Below, piece by piece: positions 9,801 to 15,160 of a stretch of 15,160 nt of DNA (positions are counted from its first letter, which is position 1; each line of letters begins with the position of its first letter). The notes beneath the pieces were generated by a model. The model was not told the origin of the DNA. It ran no database searches and saw nothing but the letters and a program-made list of their open reading frames with translations. This stretch comes from Ectocarpus siliculosus (taxonomy: Eukaryota > Sar > Phaeophyceae > Ectocarpales > Ectocarpaceae): NCBI GenBank assembly GCA_000310025.1, contig FN649736.1, forward strand, positions 4,324,742 to 4,339,901. The letters are read 5' to 3'. A program made the position numbers and the translations under genes.

Positions 9801-12800
9801 CACCACTGTTTCTGCTACCGTCACCACTGTTTCTGCTACCGTCACCACTGTTTCTGCTACCGTCACCGCTGTTTCTGCTACCGTCACCACTGTTTATGCT
9901 ACCGTCACCACTGTTTATGCTACCCGATATTTTGCAGGCGGGAGACGTGCTGTACAGCAGGGGGTCTCAGCCGGAGGAAATGTTCTTCATCGCCAGTGGA
10001 CTCGTGAGTAGTGGTTGCTGTGGTGACGGGTATTATTGATTGTCGTTGTTGCTGCTGCTGCTGCTGCTGCTGTTGGTGTTTCCTCTGCCCGTCGGCTGCT
10101 GCTCCTGCTTTCCTCCTCGAGGTGATGTCCCTGAAGCCTCCCTCTCTTCGCCCCGTTCTCTTCGTTGACATACCATCGTTTTTCTCACCCCCGCCACCCT
10201 ACATGTGCCTGTGGCTTCCTCGTATGCGCCGATTCCTTCGCACACAACCACCGACCGCCCGCCCTCACGGACTGCTTTGCCCACCAGGTGATGCTCAAGT
10301 ACAAGCAGGAGCGCGTGGGGTTCTTGAGGCACGGCCAGATGGCGGGCTTGATCGGGCTTGCCAGCTCCGAGAAGCACAGGGTATGGTGGTGTTCATTGTG
10401 TTGTTGTTGTTGTTGTTGGTGCAGCTGCTGTCGATTTTGGTTGTCACGTGTGTTGTTTTCGCTGTTTCTCGAAATTATCCATACAATCAAAGAGAGACTA
10501 TTGTACCCTTTCGAGATAATGCCACAGCAGTCGATTCTGTTGTTTGTAGTCGAGCCCTCCCCCCCCCAACCGCCGTTGAGCTCGTTTTTGTGGGGATGTC
10601 TCCGGCCGCCTTGTGTCGGGCGTTGGGCGGCGCAGATTACGGCCGTGGTTGCCCAGAAGGACGCGCATTGCCACGGGCTGTCTCGAGCGAACTTCACGAT
10701 GCTGGTGGAAAGCTACCCCAAGGAGATGGAAGAACTTCGCGAGGCTGCCAAGAGCCTGTAAGTGCAGAACTTCAACGTCCGCGGGGGTGGAAGAGAGATG
10801 TGTTATGGTACGCTCAACGGTGGGTCTGTGTAGCTCACACCACGGGGATCAAAAGGTGGCTTCGGACGAAACGCCAGTAGAGACGTAGGCTAAGTAAGCA
10901 ACTGGCATATTTTACCTCTAGACAGGATAATCATAGATGAAACTGGCGGAACGCGGCTAACCACGCCCAGAGATGCACATTTCGTCGAGCGCTTTTCTTT
11001 CTCATTCTCTCTCAAAGACACGGAATAATTGTGTGTGGTATCTACGATGGAAACCGTTTCTCATAGGCGGAATGTTGGTGGTTGAGCGTTGAGCGCGAGC
11101 GGCCCGGAAAGGTAGCAAGCACGTTTTGATGCCTGACTGCTGTCCCGATCGGTTCCATTGTAAGAAGGGGGCGATGGTTGTGCCGTATATGCGCCTATCA
11201 AGGTGAGAACCTGATAGGGTGACCCTAGCTGGTAGATACACACGGCGTGGCTTCGGGCAGGAGGGGAGGCTGTTTTTGTTGGAGGCACCCTCGACGGTCA
11301 TGGGAAGAGAGAGAGATGGGACGCGTAGAACCTACACCACCCTTCGTACTTCGAGTGGTCATTTCGCCCGGAATGCATTGCGCCCTGTCGATTTTACAAC
11401 GCTGTACCGTCGATTATAAAAAAAACACTGCAGTCGATTTCAAAAAAACACTGCAGCATGTTTTTTATGCGTGCACTGGGCTGGTTTTGGCCTCTCTAGA
11501 AACAACAGGTGAAGACGGTCGAGCCAGAGGAAGTATTCTGTGACCCCGGCCTGTATCCTCCAAAGTATTTGTCTTTCGCATCCAGAACGGGATGGGAATA
11601 TATATATACACATGTGTTACACGATCTGTCCGCGTTTAGGTAATCCGCCGCCATGCACGCTCTAGAGTTATCACAGAGCACTGACCTACTGACGGCCGGT
11701 TTTCTTGTCGCCTCGTTGCCGTCGTCGTGTTGTTGTTCTTGGTGTTGCAGGACTCAAAGGATCGCCTTGTCGTGCGCGGATGCGAAGGAGGACTTCTTGT
11801 CCAACGACGTCTTGTCCGCGTTCGTCTCCAAGTCGAAGGCGCTCACGGTACGGCATCAGTCAGCCAGAATGCCCTTGTGCGTTGTTGCCCGGTCCTGCCT
11901 CGTATTTTATGCTGCTTCCCGTTTTTTTTTTTTTTTTGTCATCATTTCAAATAATCGTGCCGTTTACTCCATCCCTTGGTTCACACAGAAGGGTGCCTCT
12001 CCCTGAGGCCCCCCATAATGCAGCTATTTATAGTCTCTACAAGTAATCCCTCCGGCGTGGGCTCATGAGAGCAGCAGTGTCATCAGTTGGTGAAGGCAGC
12101 AGGACTTACTCACAGCTGAATGCCAGCTGCGACGAATCCCAAGTTCAGACCTCACACAGCTGGCGTGTTGTTGACTCGAACAGTCCAGCGCCTTTCACCG
12201 AACCAAAATAGAAAATTTACAAATCTGTTACAGTCATATATATATATATATATATATTTTTTTTTTCTTAATATGACACAACGAATCCCTCTCTATCGAT
12301 AGATAAGAGTCTTAACAGTCGAAATGAATCCATGTAGCGGCAGCGAAAGCTACGTGTATTTCTACGGTTTCCCGAGCAGTACTTTTATTGAAATGACCGA
12401 CGAGAAGGACCCGGTAGAAAACACCGGTTTTTGCCGCCTCGTTGGAGGGAGGCCGGCGCTGCTGATAACTCTGCTGGCTTGCGAATGGTGCCGCTGGAGA
12501 TATTGCTGGTGCTATATCTTAACCGCTTCGCTCATGTGTGGACTTTCGCATCCGTGGGTCCGAACACCGCCACCCATTCACTCACTCCCCGATGGAGTCT
12601 CCACTTGAAGGCATGCTGAACCGGTTCTTTCGTTTACCTTTTTCCCTCTTGTTTTTCGTCACGAAAAACCGACAACAAACAAAAAACTGTTGCAGGGCGC
12701 AAGACCCGTGGGTGATCGCTGGACCGAGCTGCAGCACGATAGCACGGGCCGCGGGCCCGAAAGCACCGTCAGGGAGCCTTTGCCCGACGGATTCTTGCAG

Positions 12801-13154
12801 CAGAAGCGTCAACAACAGCAGCACTTGTTGCAGCCCCAGCAACAGCCACACTCAGCAGCGGTTCGCCATGCGTCGATCGAGTCGGACGACCAATCCTCTT
12901 CTGCCGCTACCTTCCCCTTCTCCACGCCGACGAGCCTGTCTGCGGGGTCCCTCATGGCGAACCCCGGCGGAGGAGGAGGCGGCGATGTTGGTATCGGCGT
13001 TGACACTGCCGCGATTGAGGACGCGGTAAGCCGCGAGGTGTCGAGGCGATTTTCGGGCATCGAGGCCAGGCTTGGGGCTGTCATGGGGCGGCTGGAGTCG
13101 TTCCTAGATGCTGCTACTGCTGCTGCTGCTGCTGATTCTTCGACCAATGAGTGA
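168..13154 (+). CDS. Spliced gene for a six-TM potassium channel with a C-terminal cyclic-nucleotide-binding-like domain (16 exons)
   Basis: Predicted K+ channel subunit, probably assembling as a tetramer in a membrane. Joining the 16 exons listed in the summary gives about 833 residues with no internal stop. All 15 introns are GT-AG and all phases match. Seen: S1 near residues 188-208, S2 222-243, S3 266-281, S4 296-314, S5 328-351, pore helix and filter 404-422 (TVGYGD), S6 432-457, C-linker 458-540, CNBD-like fold 541-649, Gln-rich stretch 716-731, coiled-coil candidate 787-821. This order is that of HCN/CNG/EAG and plant Shaker-type channels; the filter argues for K+ selectivity. Odd points are a nearly uncharged S4 and a degenerate ligand cassette. 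The family call is firm. The subfamily, the ligand, the start codon and first exon are uncertain. No paralogue name is assigned because I do not recognise an established symbol. Confidence 0.9.
309..610 (+). other. Intron 1
   Basis: It ends in a C/T-rich tract including a CT dinucleotide run near 583-599. No gene or repeat of note was seen. It depends on the provisional exon 1. Confidence 0.5.
611..795 (+). CDS. Channel exon 2: Ser/Gly/Pro-rich cytoplasmic N-terminus
   Basis: It is preceded by a CT-repeat pyrimidine tract and the acceptor GTCGCAG, and ends at a consensus GTGAGT donor in phase 2. The product begins DLPNGSVVESLFSSIRFRGG and continues with Pro/Ser and Gly/Ser stretches, likely a disordered cytosolic tail. 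There is no recognisable domain. It joins in frame to the exon at 1177. Confidence 0.7.
796..1176 (+). other. Intron 2
   Basis: A T/G-rich intron with a GTGAGT donor and a long T-rich end. Nothing else was recognised in it. Confidence 0.65.
1177..1303 (+). CDS. Channel exon 3: basic, Ser/His-rich N-terminal segment
   Basis: The acceptor TTGGCAG follows a T-rich intron end, and the donor GTGTAT is weak but in phase 0. The peptide is rich in Ser, Arg and His (MFRKASHSFSSNSAMSRSHR), a probably unstructured basic region just before the acidic segment that leads into S1. The frame meets a TAA 13 bases beyond the exon, which supports splicing at about this point. Confidence 0.7.
1781..1953 (+). 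mobile_element. Degenerate LINE-like 3' end, copy A
   Basis: One frame here reads RFALGDVRAWPGEN, later a stop, then EVNGLTTTACT. These align with ERLAIGDRSCGNN and AVNGLTAKACDT encoded at 6966-7063. At the DNA level the shared blocks include GCTCCGTCC, AATGGTCTAAC and GGCATGC in the same order, followed in both copies by a C run and a TTGAAA...CGGGG block. Copy A is stop-broken and truncated. The LINE identity is borrowed from copy B. Confidence 0.5.
1981..2281 (+). mobile_element. tRNA-derived SINE-like element
   Basis: TGGTCTAGTTGG at 1989-2000 fits the Pol III A box and GGTTCGAATCC at 2033-2043 fits the B box, 32 bases apart as in a tRNA. The would-be acceptor stem does not pair and the T stem has only three pairs, so it is not a working tRNA. 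An unrelated body of about 225 bases follows and ends in 12 A (2270-2281), the usual SINE layout. No target-site duplication was found. A plain pseudo-tRNA next to an A run is the alternative. Confidence 0.55.
2579..2778 (+). CDS. Channel exon 4: acidic pre-S1 region and S1 helix
   Basis: The acceptor is TTTCCCAG and the donor a perfect GTAAGT (phase 2). The acidic start (LTEADEAMLSDSEADYDAFD) is followed by a basic membrane-proximal motif and one clear transmembrane helix, WYATFMLVALLTFVFYNPI, which is S1. The tail after S1 resembles the HCN/plant-channel S1-S2 connection. GC content and codon use are higher than in the flanking introns, typical of exons in this gene. Confidence 0.9.
2779..3562 (+). 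other. Intron 4
   Basis: T-rich, with a perfect GTAAGT donor and several short T runs. No gene or strong repeat is visible. Open frames around 3073-3588 lack any recognisable domain. Confidence 0.75.
3563..3662 (+). CDS. Channel exon 5: S2 helix
   Basis: The phase-2 acceptor GTGGCAG completes an Arg codon, and the donor GTGAGC is in phase 0. It encodes WYGIDLVWHLVFAIDVLVHL followed by NTGFVDG. This matches the family S2 pattern of an aspartate-led helix with an F-x-I-D motif and a following T-G-[FY]-x-[DN], as in HCN and plant K+ channels. The acidic residue near the middle is the usual gating-charge partner. Confidence 0.92.
3663..3988 (+). other. Intron 5 with CTG tract
   Basis: It contains T runs, a (GCT)10 tract at 3855-3884 and a C-rich stretch before the acceptor. 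No gene was seen. Confidence 0.8.
3855..3884 (+). repeat. (GCT)10 trinucleotide microsatellite, intronic
   Basis: Ten uninterrupted GCT units, about 100 bases before the acceptor of exon 6. Likely length-polymorphic. Confidence 0.95.
3989..4243 (+). CDS. Channel exon 6: S3, atypical S4 and first half of S5
   Basis: The acceptor is ACGAAAG after a C-rich tract; the donor is GTGAGA, phase 0 on both sides. S3 is HALIVDLLAAFPFTF, a strong family match (IIDLLAxxP). The following S4 position reads AYLLSLPKMFQVYWLMTMV, with one Lys and no Arg, whereas voltage-gated relatives carry Arg/Lys at every third residue. The S4-S5 linker (YENHRLHEG) and the start of S5 follow. The exon is continuous, so the loss of charges is not a splicing artefact within it. 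Confidence 0.92.
4244..5203 (+). other. Intron 6
   Basis: 960 bp, T-rich at the 5' part, with a C run at 5152-5162 before the acceptor. A loose duplication (about 4261-4320 and 4332-4380) shares ACAGCATTT blocks after T runs. No coding sequence was recognised; the long minus-strand open frame at 4723-5196 has no domain. Confidence 0.75.
5204..5370 (+). CDS. Channel exon 7: second half of S5 and extracellular turret
   Basis: The acceptor is CCTCAG (phase 0) and the donor GTGTGC (phase 2, weak). TAHLFGCGWYMLATLLSTEC completes S5 with the family's small/aromatic pattern. A long acidic turret follows, with cysteines at about residues 356 and 387 that could form an extracellular disulfide (inference). 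The end, ASECPWIYR, leads into the pore exon. The exon keeps the high GC typical of this gene. Confidence 0.9.
5371..6279 (+). other. Intron 7
   Basis: It begins with TG-rich microsatellite DNA (about 5371-5410, again near 5500-5570). No gene or mobile element was recognised in the rest. Confidence 0.75.
6280..6397 (+). CDS. Channel exon 8: pore helix and K+ selectivity filter
   Basis: The acceptor TACGCCAG completes the Arg codon left by exon 7; the donor is GTGCAG, phase 0. YLGSVYWALTTLTTVGYGDL contains the pore helix and the filter TVGYGD, the K+ signature. CNG channels lack the GYG, so this favours the K+-selective branches. It is the most diagnostic stretch in the window. Confidence 0.96.
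6398..7593 (+). other. Intron 8 with LINE-like remnant
   Basis: The 1196-bp intron contains the retroelement fragment at about 6528-7115. The other parts (6398-6527, 7116-7593) show no gene. Confidence 0.8.
6528..7115 (+). pseudogene. Remnant of a LINE-type retrotransposon C-terminal region, copy B, frameshifted
   Basis: Two overlapping open frames (6528-6860 and 6824-7063) read as one protein interrupted by a frameshift. The first contains a Cys/His cluster CECGSECEH followed by YSLYKEREVYM. This resembles the Cys-rich end of non-LTR reverse transcriptases (CxCG...EHxxxxCPxYxxxR). The second continues EARNIQEKTVAVLRHRKWVE and ends ACDT with TGA. The break coincides with an exact 8-bp tandem duplication, AGATGTTT twice, near 6815-6831. 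The reverse transcriptase core is absent, so it is 5'-truncated. A C9 run at 7071-7079 and a tail block shared with copy A follow. The family assignment rests on motif style only. Confidence 0.55.
7594..7703 (+). CDS. Channel exon 9: S6 and start of the C-linker
   Basis: The acceptor is ATCCACAG in phase 0. The product begins YSMAVQIVGVSWYGYIVGTW, continuing to ASILNSFDRKDKEQR. This matches the S6 motif of HCN/plant channels (G...YGYIIG.I.S) and the polar start of the C-linker. Two nearby donors exist (7704 and 7708). GT at 7704 leaves phase 2 and fits the next exon. Confidence 0.92.
7704..8096 (+). other. Intron 9
   Basis: T/G-rich. It contains a 13-base direct repeat, GACGTGACCTCAC, at 7973-7985 and 8019-8031 (46-base spacing), and ends in the tandem acceptor GAGCAG. 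Confidence 0.8.
8097..8177 (+). CDS. Channel exon 10: C-linker A'-B' helices
   Basis: Only 27 codons: KMREVVAFSKAAGLPPEM then AKKVRQHFR, the KM-x(6)-F/M...LP..L..R[VI]R.[YH][FY] pattern of C-linkers. The acceptor is a GAGCAG tandem site: using the first AG (8092-8093) would add one Ser codon without changing frame. The donor is GTGAGG in phase 2. Confidence 0.9.
8178..8792 (+). other. Intron 10
   Basis: 615 bp with a GTGAGG donor. Short open frames at 8280-8492 and 8420-8674 have no recognised domain. The frame of exon 11 is open back to about 8620 but is not needed for the channel. Confidence 0.75.
8793..8973 (+). CDS. Channel exon 11: rest of C-linker and start of the CNBD
   Basis: The acceptor CTGTACAG supplies the base that completes an Arg codon; the donor is GTGCGA in phase 0. 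NEQELVSDMPAGLRADVITY then VHANLIAQIPWLEG match the family motif NE..LL..LP..LR..I....h..l...vP.f. The end, VVIVLKPRLFM, is the helix A to strand 1 entry of the CNBD. Confidence 0.93.
8974..9937 (+). other. Intron 11 ending in a minisatellite
   Basis: No gene was seen between 8974 and 9770. The last 163 bases consist of the 21-bp minisatellite and a 16-base acceptor segment. Confidence 0.8.
9775..9921 (+). repeat. 21-bp minisatellite, 7 copies
   Basis: Seven adjacent copies of a unit starting ACCGTCACCACTGTTT and closing with ATGCT or CTGCT. Copies 1, 6 and 7 have the A variant, copies 2-5 the C variant, and copy 5 also has CCGC for CCAC. The unit is a multiple of three and has no stop in any forward frame. 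In the frame of exon 12 it would read LLPSPLF repeats running into the exon. Confidence 0.97.
9938..10003 (+). CDS. Channel exon 12: CNBD strands 2-3
   Basis: A 22-codon exon, AGDVLYSRGSQPEEMFFIAS then GL, matches the CNBD core pattern pGd.i...G....emyFI..G. The acceptor TTTTGCAG lies 16 bases after a 21-bp minisatellite; the donor is GTGAGT. Phase 0 on both sides means skipping would remain in frame but would delete the nucleotide-pocket core. Confidence 0.92.
10004..10287 (+). other. Intron 12
   Basis: Contains (GCT)7 at 10051-10071 and a C/T-rich 3' part. No gene was seen. Confidence 0.8.
10051..10071 (+). repeat. (GCT)7 microsatellite
   Basis: Seven GCT units shortly after the donor of exon 12. 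Confidence 0.9.
10288..10380 (+). CDS. Channel exon 13: CNBD strands 4-6 and most of the phosphate-binding cassette
   Basis: It encodes VMLKYKQERVGFLRHGQMAG then LIGLASSEKHR. The acceptor is CCACCAG; the donor GTATGG is weak; both sides are phase 0. The cassette position that reads FGE in HCN/CNG/EPAC domains reads AGL here, while the arginine before strand 7 (last codon of the exon) is retained. The exon boundary falls inside the cassette. Confidence 0.88.
10381..10635 (+). other. Intron 13
   Basis: Contains a (TTG)6 tract at 10401-10418 and a C8 run near 10559-10567. A long open frame across it has no coding character of its own. Confidence 0.75.
10636..10757 (+). CDS. Channel exon 14: CNBD strand 7 to C-helix start
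   Basis: The acceptor is GGCGCAG and the donor a perfect GTAAGT (phase 2). It continues the CNBD with ITAVVAQKDAHCHGLSRANF and then MLVESYPKEMEELREAAKSL, matching the end of the CNBD (l.r..F..ll..yP......). Without splicing, a TAA would terminate the frame right here, so the splice is needed for the tail exons. Confidence 0.9.
10758..11750 (+). other. Intron 14
   Basis: 993 bp with a GTAAGT donor. It holds a three-unit degenerate tandem repeat at 11387-11455. No gene was recognised. Confidence 0.78.
11387..11455 (+). repeat. Three-copy degenerate tandem repeat of 22-24 bp
   Basis: Each unit begins GTCGATT, followed by an A-rich part and a CTG-containing end. Units start at 11387, 11409 and 11433. 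The last two are nearly identical; the first is diverged. Confidence 0.75.
11751..11847 (+). CDS. Channel exon 15: post-CNBD helical linker
   Basis: The acceptor GTGTTGCAG supplies the third base of a Leu codon; the donor is GTACGG in phase 0. TQRIALSCADAKEDFLSNDV plus LSAFVSKSKALT is polar and probably helical, with no recognised domain. The phase match with exons 14 and 16 and the high GC content support it. Confidence 0.82.
11848..12695 (+). other. Intron 15
   Basis: 848 bp. It contains a T16 run at 11922-11937 and an (AT)11 plus T run at 12236-12266. Short open frames are not recognised as genes. Confidence 0.75.
12236..12266. repeat. (AT)11 microsatellite followed by a T run
   Basis: Direct reading shows alternating A/T at 12236-12257, running into about ten T. 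Confidence 0.95.
12696..13154 (+). CDS. Channel exon 16: Gln- and Gly-rich C-terminal tail with coiled-coil candidate; TGA stop
   Basis: The acceptor is CTGTTGCAG (phase 0). The product has a Gln-rich stretch (QQKRQQQQHLLQPQQQ), a Ser-rich part, a run of six Gly, and then a predicted amphipathic helix, AIEDAVSREVSRRFSGIEAR followed by LGAVMGRLESFL. This resembles C-terminal tetramerisation coils (inference). An Ala tract encoded by GCT repeats at 13110-13133 precedes STNE and the TGA stop at 13152-13154. The same frame continues in coding-like fashion after the stop; see findings. Confidence 0.85.
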   Translation, partial: GARPVGDRWTELQHDSTGRGPESTVREPLPDGFLQQKRQQQQHLLQPQQQPHSAAVRHASIESDDQSSSAATFPFSTPTSLSAGSLMANPGGGGGGDVGIGVDTAAIEDAVSREVSRRFSGIEARLGAVMGRLESFLDAATAAAAADSSTNE

Positions 13155-15160
13155 GGCGACGACGGCCTGCTGGAGGAGCAGCAGGGGGTGGCGCTGCCAT
13201 CGCGCACGCCTGGAGAGCTTTATGCGGCCGACCCGTCGTGCTGATTGGCTGGTCGGACCGGCGGCAGCTTGGTTTCGGTGGTGGGATGACCGGCGGATAT
13301 TTTCTCGTGGCAATCGGGCATTGACGCTGATGCAAAACTGCTTTTGCACCGAAGTTACATACTGTTTGCGACAGTTGCGGGCGTCGAAGAAACTGCCGCA
13401 GCGGCGGTGCTCATGGGGGCGCCCTGCTTTATTCTCATCGCGACTACTGGTGCCACTTCACTTCAGCGGGAGGAGCAGGCGGCGGGGGTGGCCACGGCGG
13501 ACCCGGTTGTGTAAATCCACGTGAAGGGTCGTCTGCCCTACCGTATGAGAAGCGGACGGAGTGTCGACACGAAGCGAGATTCCCCCGTGTAGGGGCTCAG
13601 GGTATTGGTCCTTTTTTCTGCATTTCCTACCAGCAACGAACGTGATTTTCGGATGAAAATACGCGTTTTAAGGTTTGCTTCCTTGGTTTTGTTAAAAAAA
13701 GAGACCTGCACTTTTGTAATGTTTTTCATGTTTTGCTCCATGTTTGGTTCGCCATCATCATTGCATGCTTGTGTACATTCCACGCTTGTGTACTTGCTTG
13801 CACTCTTGTGAGTTCGCTCGAGCTGGACTTGACTCCTGTTCCTCTCTGGCTTGCGTGTTTTCTCGTTTTGTTGGGTCATGAAGCATTATATACCACCTGC
13901 CTATTCGAGGGAAGGAGGCTTGCAGGCTTTTGAGTGGAACGGTGACTGGTGGTATAACGGTAGCAGTCATGATTTAGGCTGGGTTGGTCGAGAGGGTTCT
14001 CAGGGATGGGTTTGTTGTCCACGTGGTGGGTGTGTACGTAAACTATATTTTTTTAGAATTTTGGCATGTTTTTAATATCCCGGTTCGCTGTTTGTCACAG
14101 CTGGCTGGATTGTTCCCGTCCCTCGTGGTGTCTCTCGTGCACCCATTTTTGCGTTGCTGCCGTGCTTGTGCCGTGTGCTTGATGCGTGAAAGGGTGTAAG
14201 CTTCCGCGTGAAACCCGGACTGTATGGTGCCTCTCTTCACTCATCGTGGCCCAATGTTCGTAGCACGCTTCGTGAGTCATTTTTTCCCAACAAGAGAGCG
14301 TTGGCGCGCTGTTTGTTGTTGTTCCACTCCTCAGGCAAAGCGAGGCTGCCAGCGACAATAGAGAACCCCGCTCACGCGCCTTGCCGTGTTTCCTCTTGCG
14401 TGTTTTGTGTGTGTTTTTTGGCATCCGTTGTGTTCTGATGGTGCCCTGTATGTGTTGTGTTGCTTGTTTTAGTTATTGTGGAAAATTACGTTCGGCAGTA
14501 GGTGGTTTCTCGCGCGAGTACATGCGTGCCGCGACCTGCGTCTTTATCCCGGCAGCATCACGTTGCCGCCAGAGCGCACGGGGGCTACCTATTCGTGGGA
14601 GGTGTGGTTGTGATTTGTGGACCGGGGGAGGGTGTGCGTTTATAAATTTCGCTGGAATGAGGTTTGGGACTATCAATCCTCATTCCTTTGGGAAGGCGTA
14701 GGGCATGCTTCCAGACTCAACTCAAAACGTCCACATATATTTTGCTATTGAAAAAGCAGGGCATGTCTGTAGAGGCTTGTGTCCGCCGACGGCGTGGGGA
14801 GGAGCCGGACGGACGAATTCTCGTTTACTCCGCTTTTGTGCTGTGGAATAGTAAGGCATGTAGTATAGGAGGTTTTGCGTGTTGAACGGAAACGTTCGAG
14901 ATCACCGTGAACCCTTCTTTTTGGTTGGTTATTTTCGGGAAAAGGGTTGGTCACTGAATGCTGCTGCAGTTGCATTAAAAATGCTTTGGGAGCAATAGGG
15001 GGTGGGGTTTGTGTTGTACGGCAATTCTTCATGTTTCACCCGTCTGTCTTTTATCCACTGGCGGGTGGAACTTGAATGGTCTTCGAATTTCCTTTGCGGG
15101 GTACGGGGGGGGGGGGGGGGGGGGGCGGGACCGAACCTCTTTCTATTTCCAGAATACCCC
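13155..15160 (+). other. 3' UTR and downstream flank
   Basis: The segment 13155-13514 remains GC-rich and protein-like in the channel frame. After that the sequence becomes T-rich, as expected of a long 3' UTR or intergenic DNA. No canonical AATAAA was noticed. Open frames on either strand in 13515-15160 show no recognisable domain or splice-supported structure. A 21-G run lies at 15105-15125. Confidence 0.6.
15105..15125. repeat. Poly-G run (21 G)
   Basis: Uninterrupted homopolymer near the window end; its length may be inexact because such runs are error-prone in sequencing. Confidence 0.9.

Noticed and set aside
9775-9921. CRISPR array
   Set aside because: Copies are directly adjacent with no spacers; it is a minisatellite in a eukaryotic intron.
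10011-10880. Longest open frame in the window (289 codons, +)
   Set aside because: It runs through introns 12-14 and over exons 13 and 14 in the wrong frame, and is made of Cys/Leu runs from CTG repeats; no domain is visible.
13108-13524. 138-codon + open frame at the gene's 3' end
   Set aside because: Arg/Ser/Trp-rich shadow of exon 16 and the following GC-rich segment, starting in the CTG tract; the overlapping channel frame has better protein composition.

Overview
The window looks like nuclear DNA of a brown alga (an Ectocarpus- or kelp-like stramenopile). This is inferred from style: one gene cut into many 66-459 bp exons by 0.25-1.3 kb GT-AG introns, frequent GTGAG/GTGCG-type donors, T/C-rich intron ends, long C or G homopolymers, CTG trinucleotide tracts and retroelement debris inside introns. 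No bacterial-style operon, CRISPR array or insertion sequence is visible.

One + strand gene fills most of the window. I traced 16 coding exons (168-308, 611-795, 1177-1303, 2579-2778, 3563-3662, 3989-4243, 5204-5370, 6280-6397, 7594-7703, 8097-8177, 8793-8973, 9938-10003, 10288-10380, 10636-10757, 11751-11847, 12696-13154). All junctions are GT-AG and every phase matches, giving a predicted protein of about 833 residues. In order it carries a Ser/Gly-rich N-terminus, S1-S4, S5, a pore with the K+ filter motif TVGYGD, S6, a C-linker, a cyclic-nucleotide-binding-like domain, and a Gln/Gly-rich tail with a short predicted coiled coil. It is a member of the HCN/CNG/EAG/plant-Shaker K+ channel superfamily. 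The first exon and start codon are provisional.

Two parts of the channel are atypical. S4 has almost none of its usual arginines (one Lys, no Arg). The phosphate-binding cassette of the CNBD lacks the usual FGE motif but keeps the arginine. It may therefore be a K+ pore with weak or altered voltage and ligand sensing.

The introns hold two related LINE-like 3' ends (about 1781-1953 and 6528-7115), a tRNA-derived SINE-like element with a poly(A) tail (about 1981-2281), a 7-copy 21-bp minisatellite that ends 16 bp before a CNBD exon, and several trinucleotide tracts. After the stop at 13152-13154, the same frame stays GC-rich and protein-like to a TAA at 13512-13514, broken only by TGA codons. 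The rest, to 15160, is T-rich 3' flank with no convincing gene and ends near a 21-G run.
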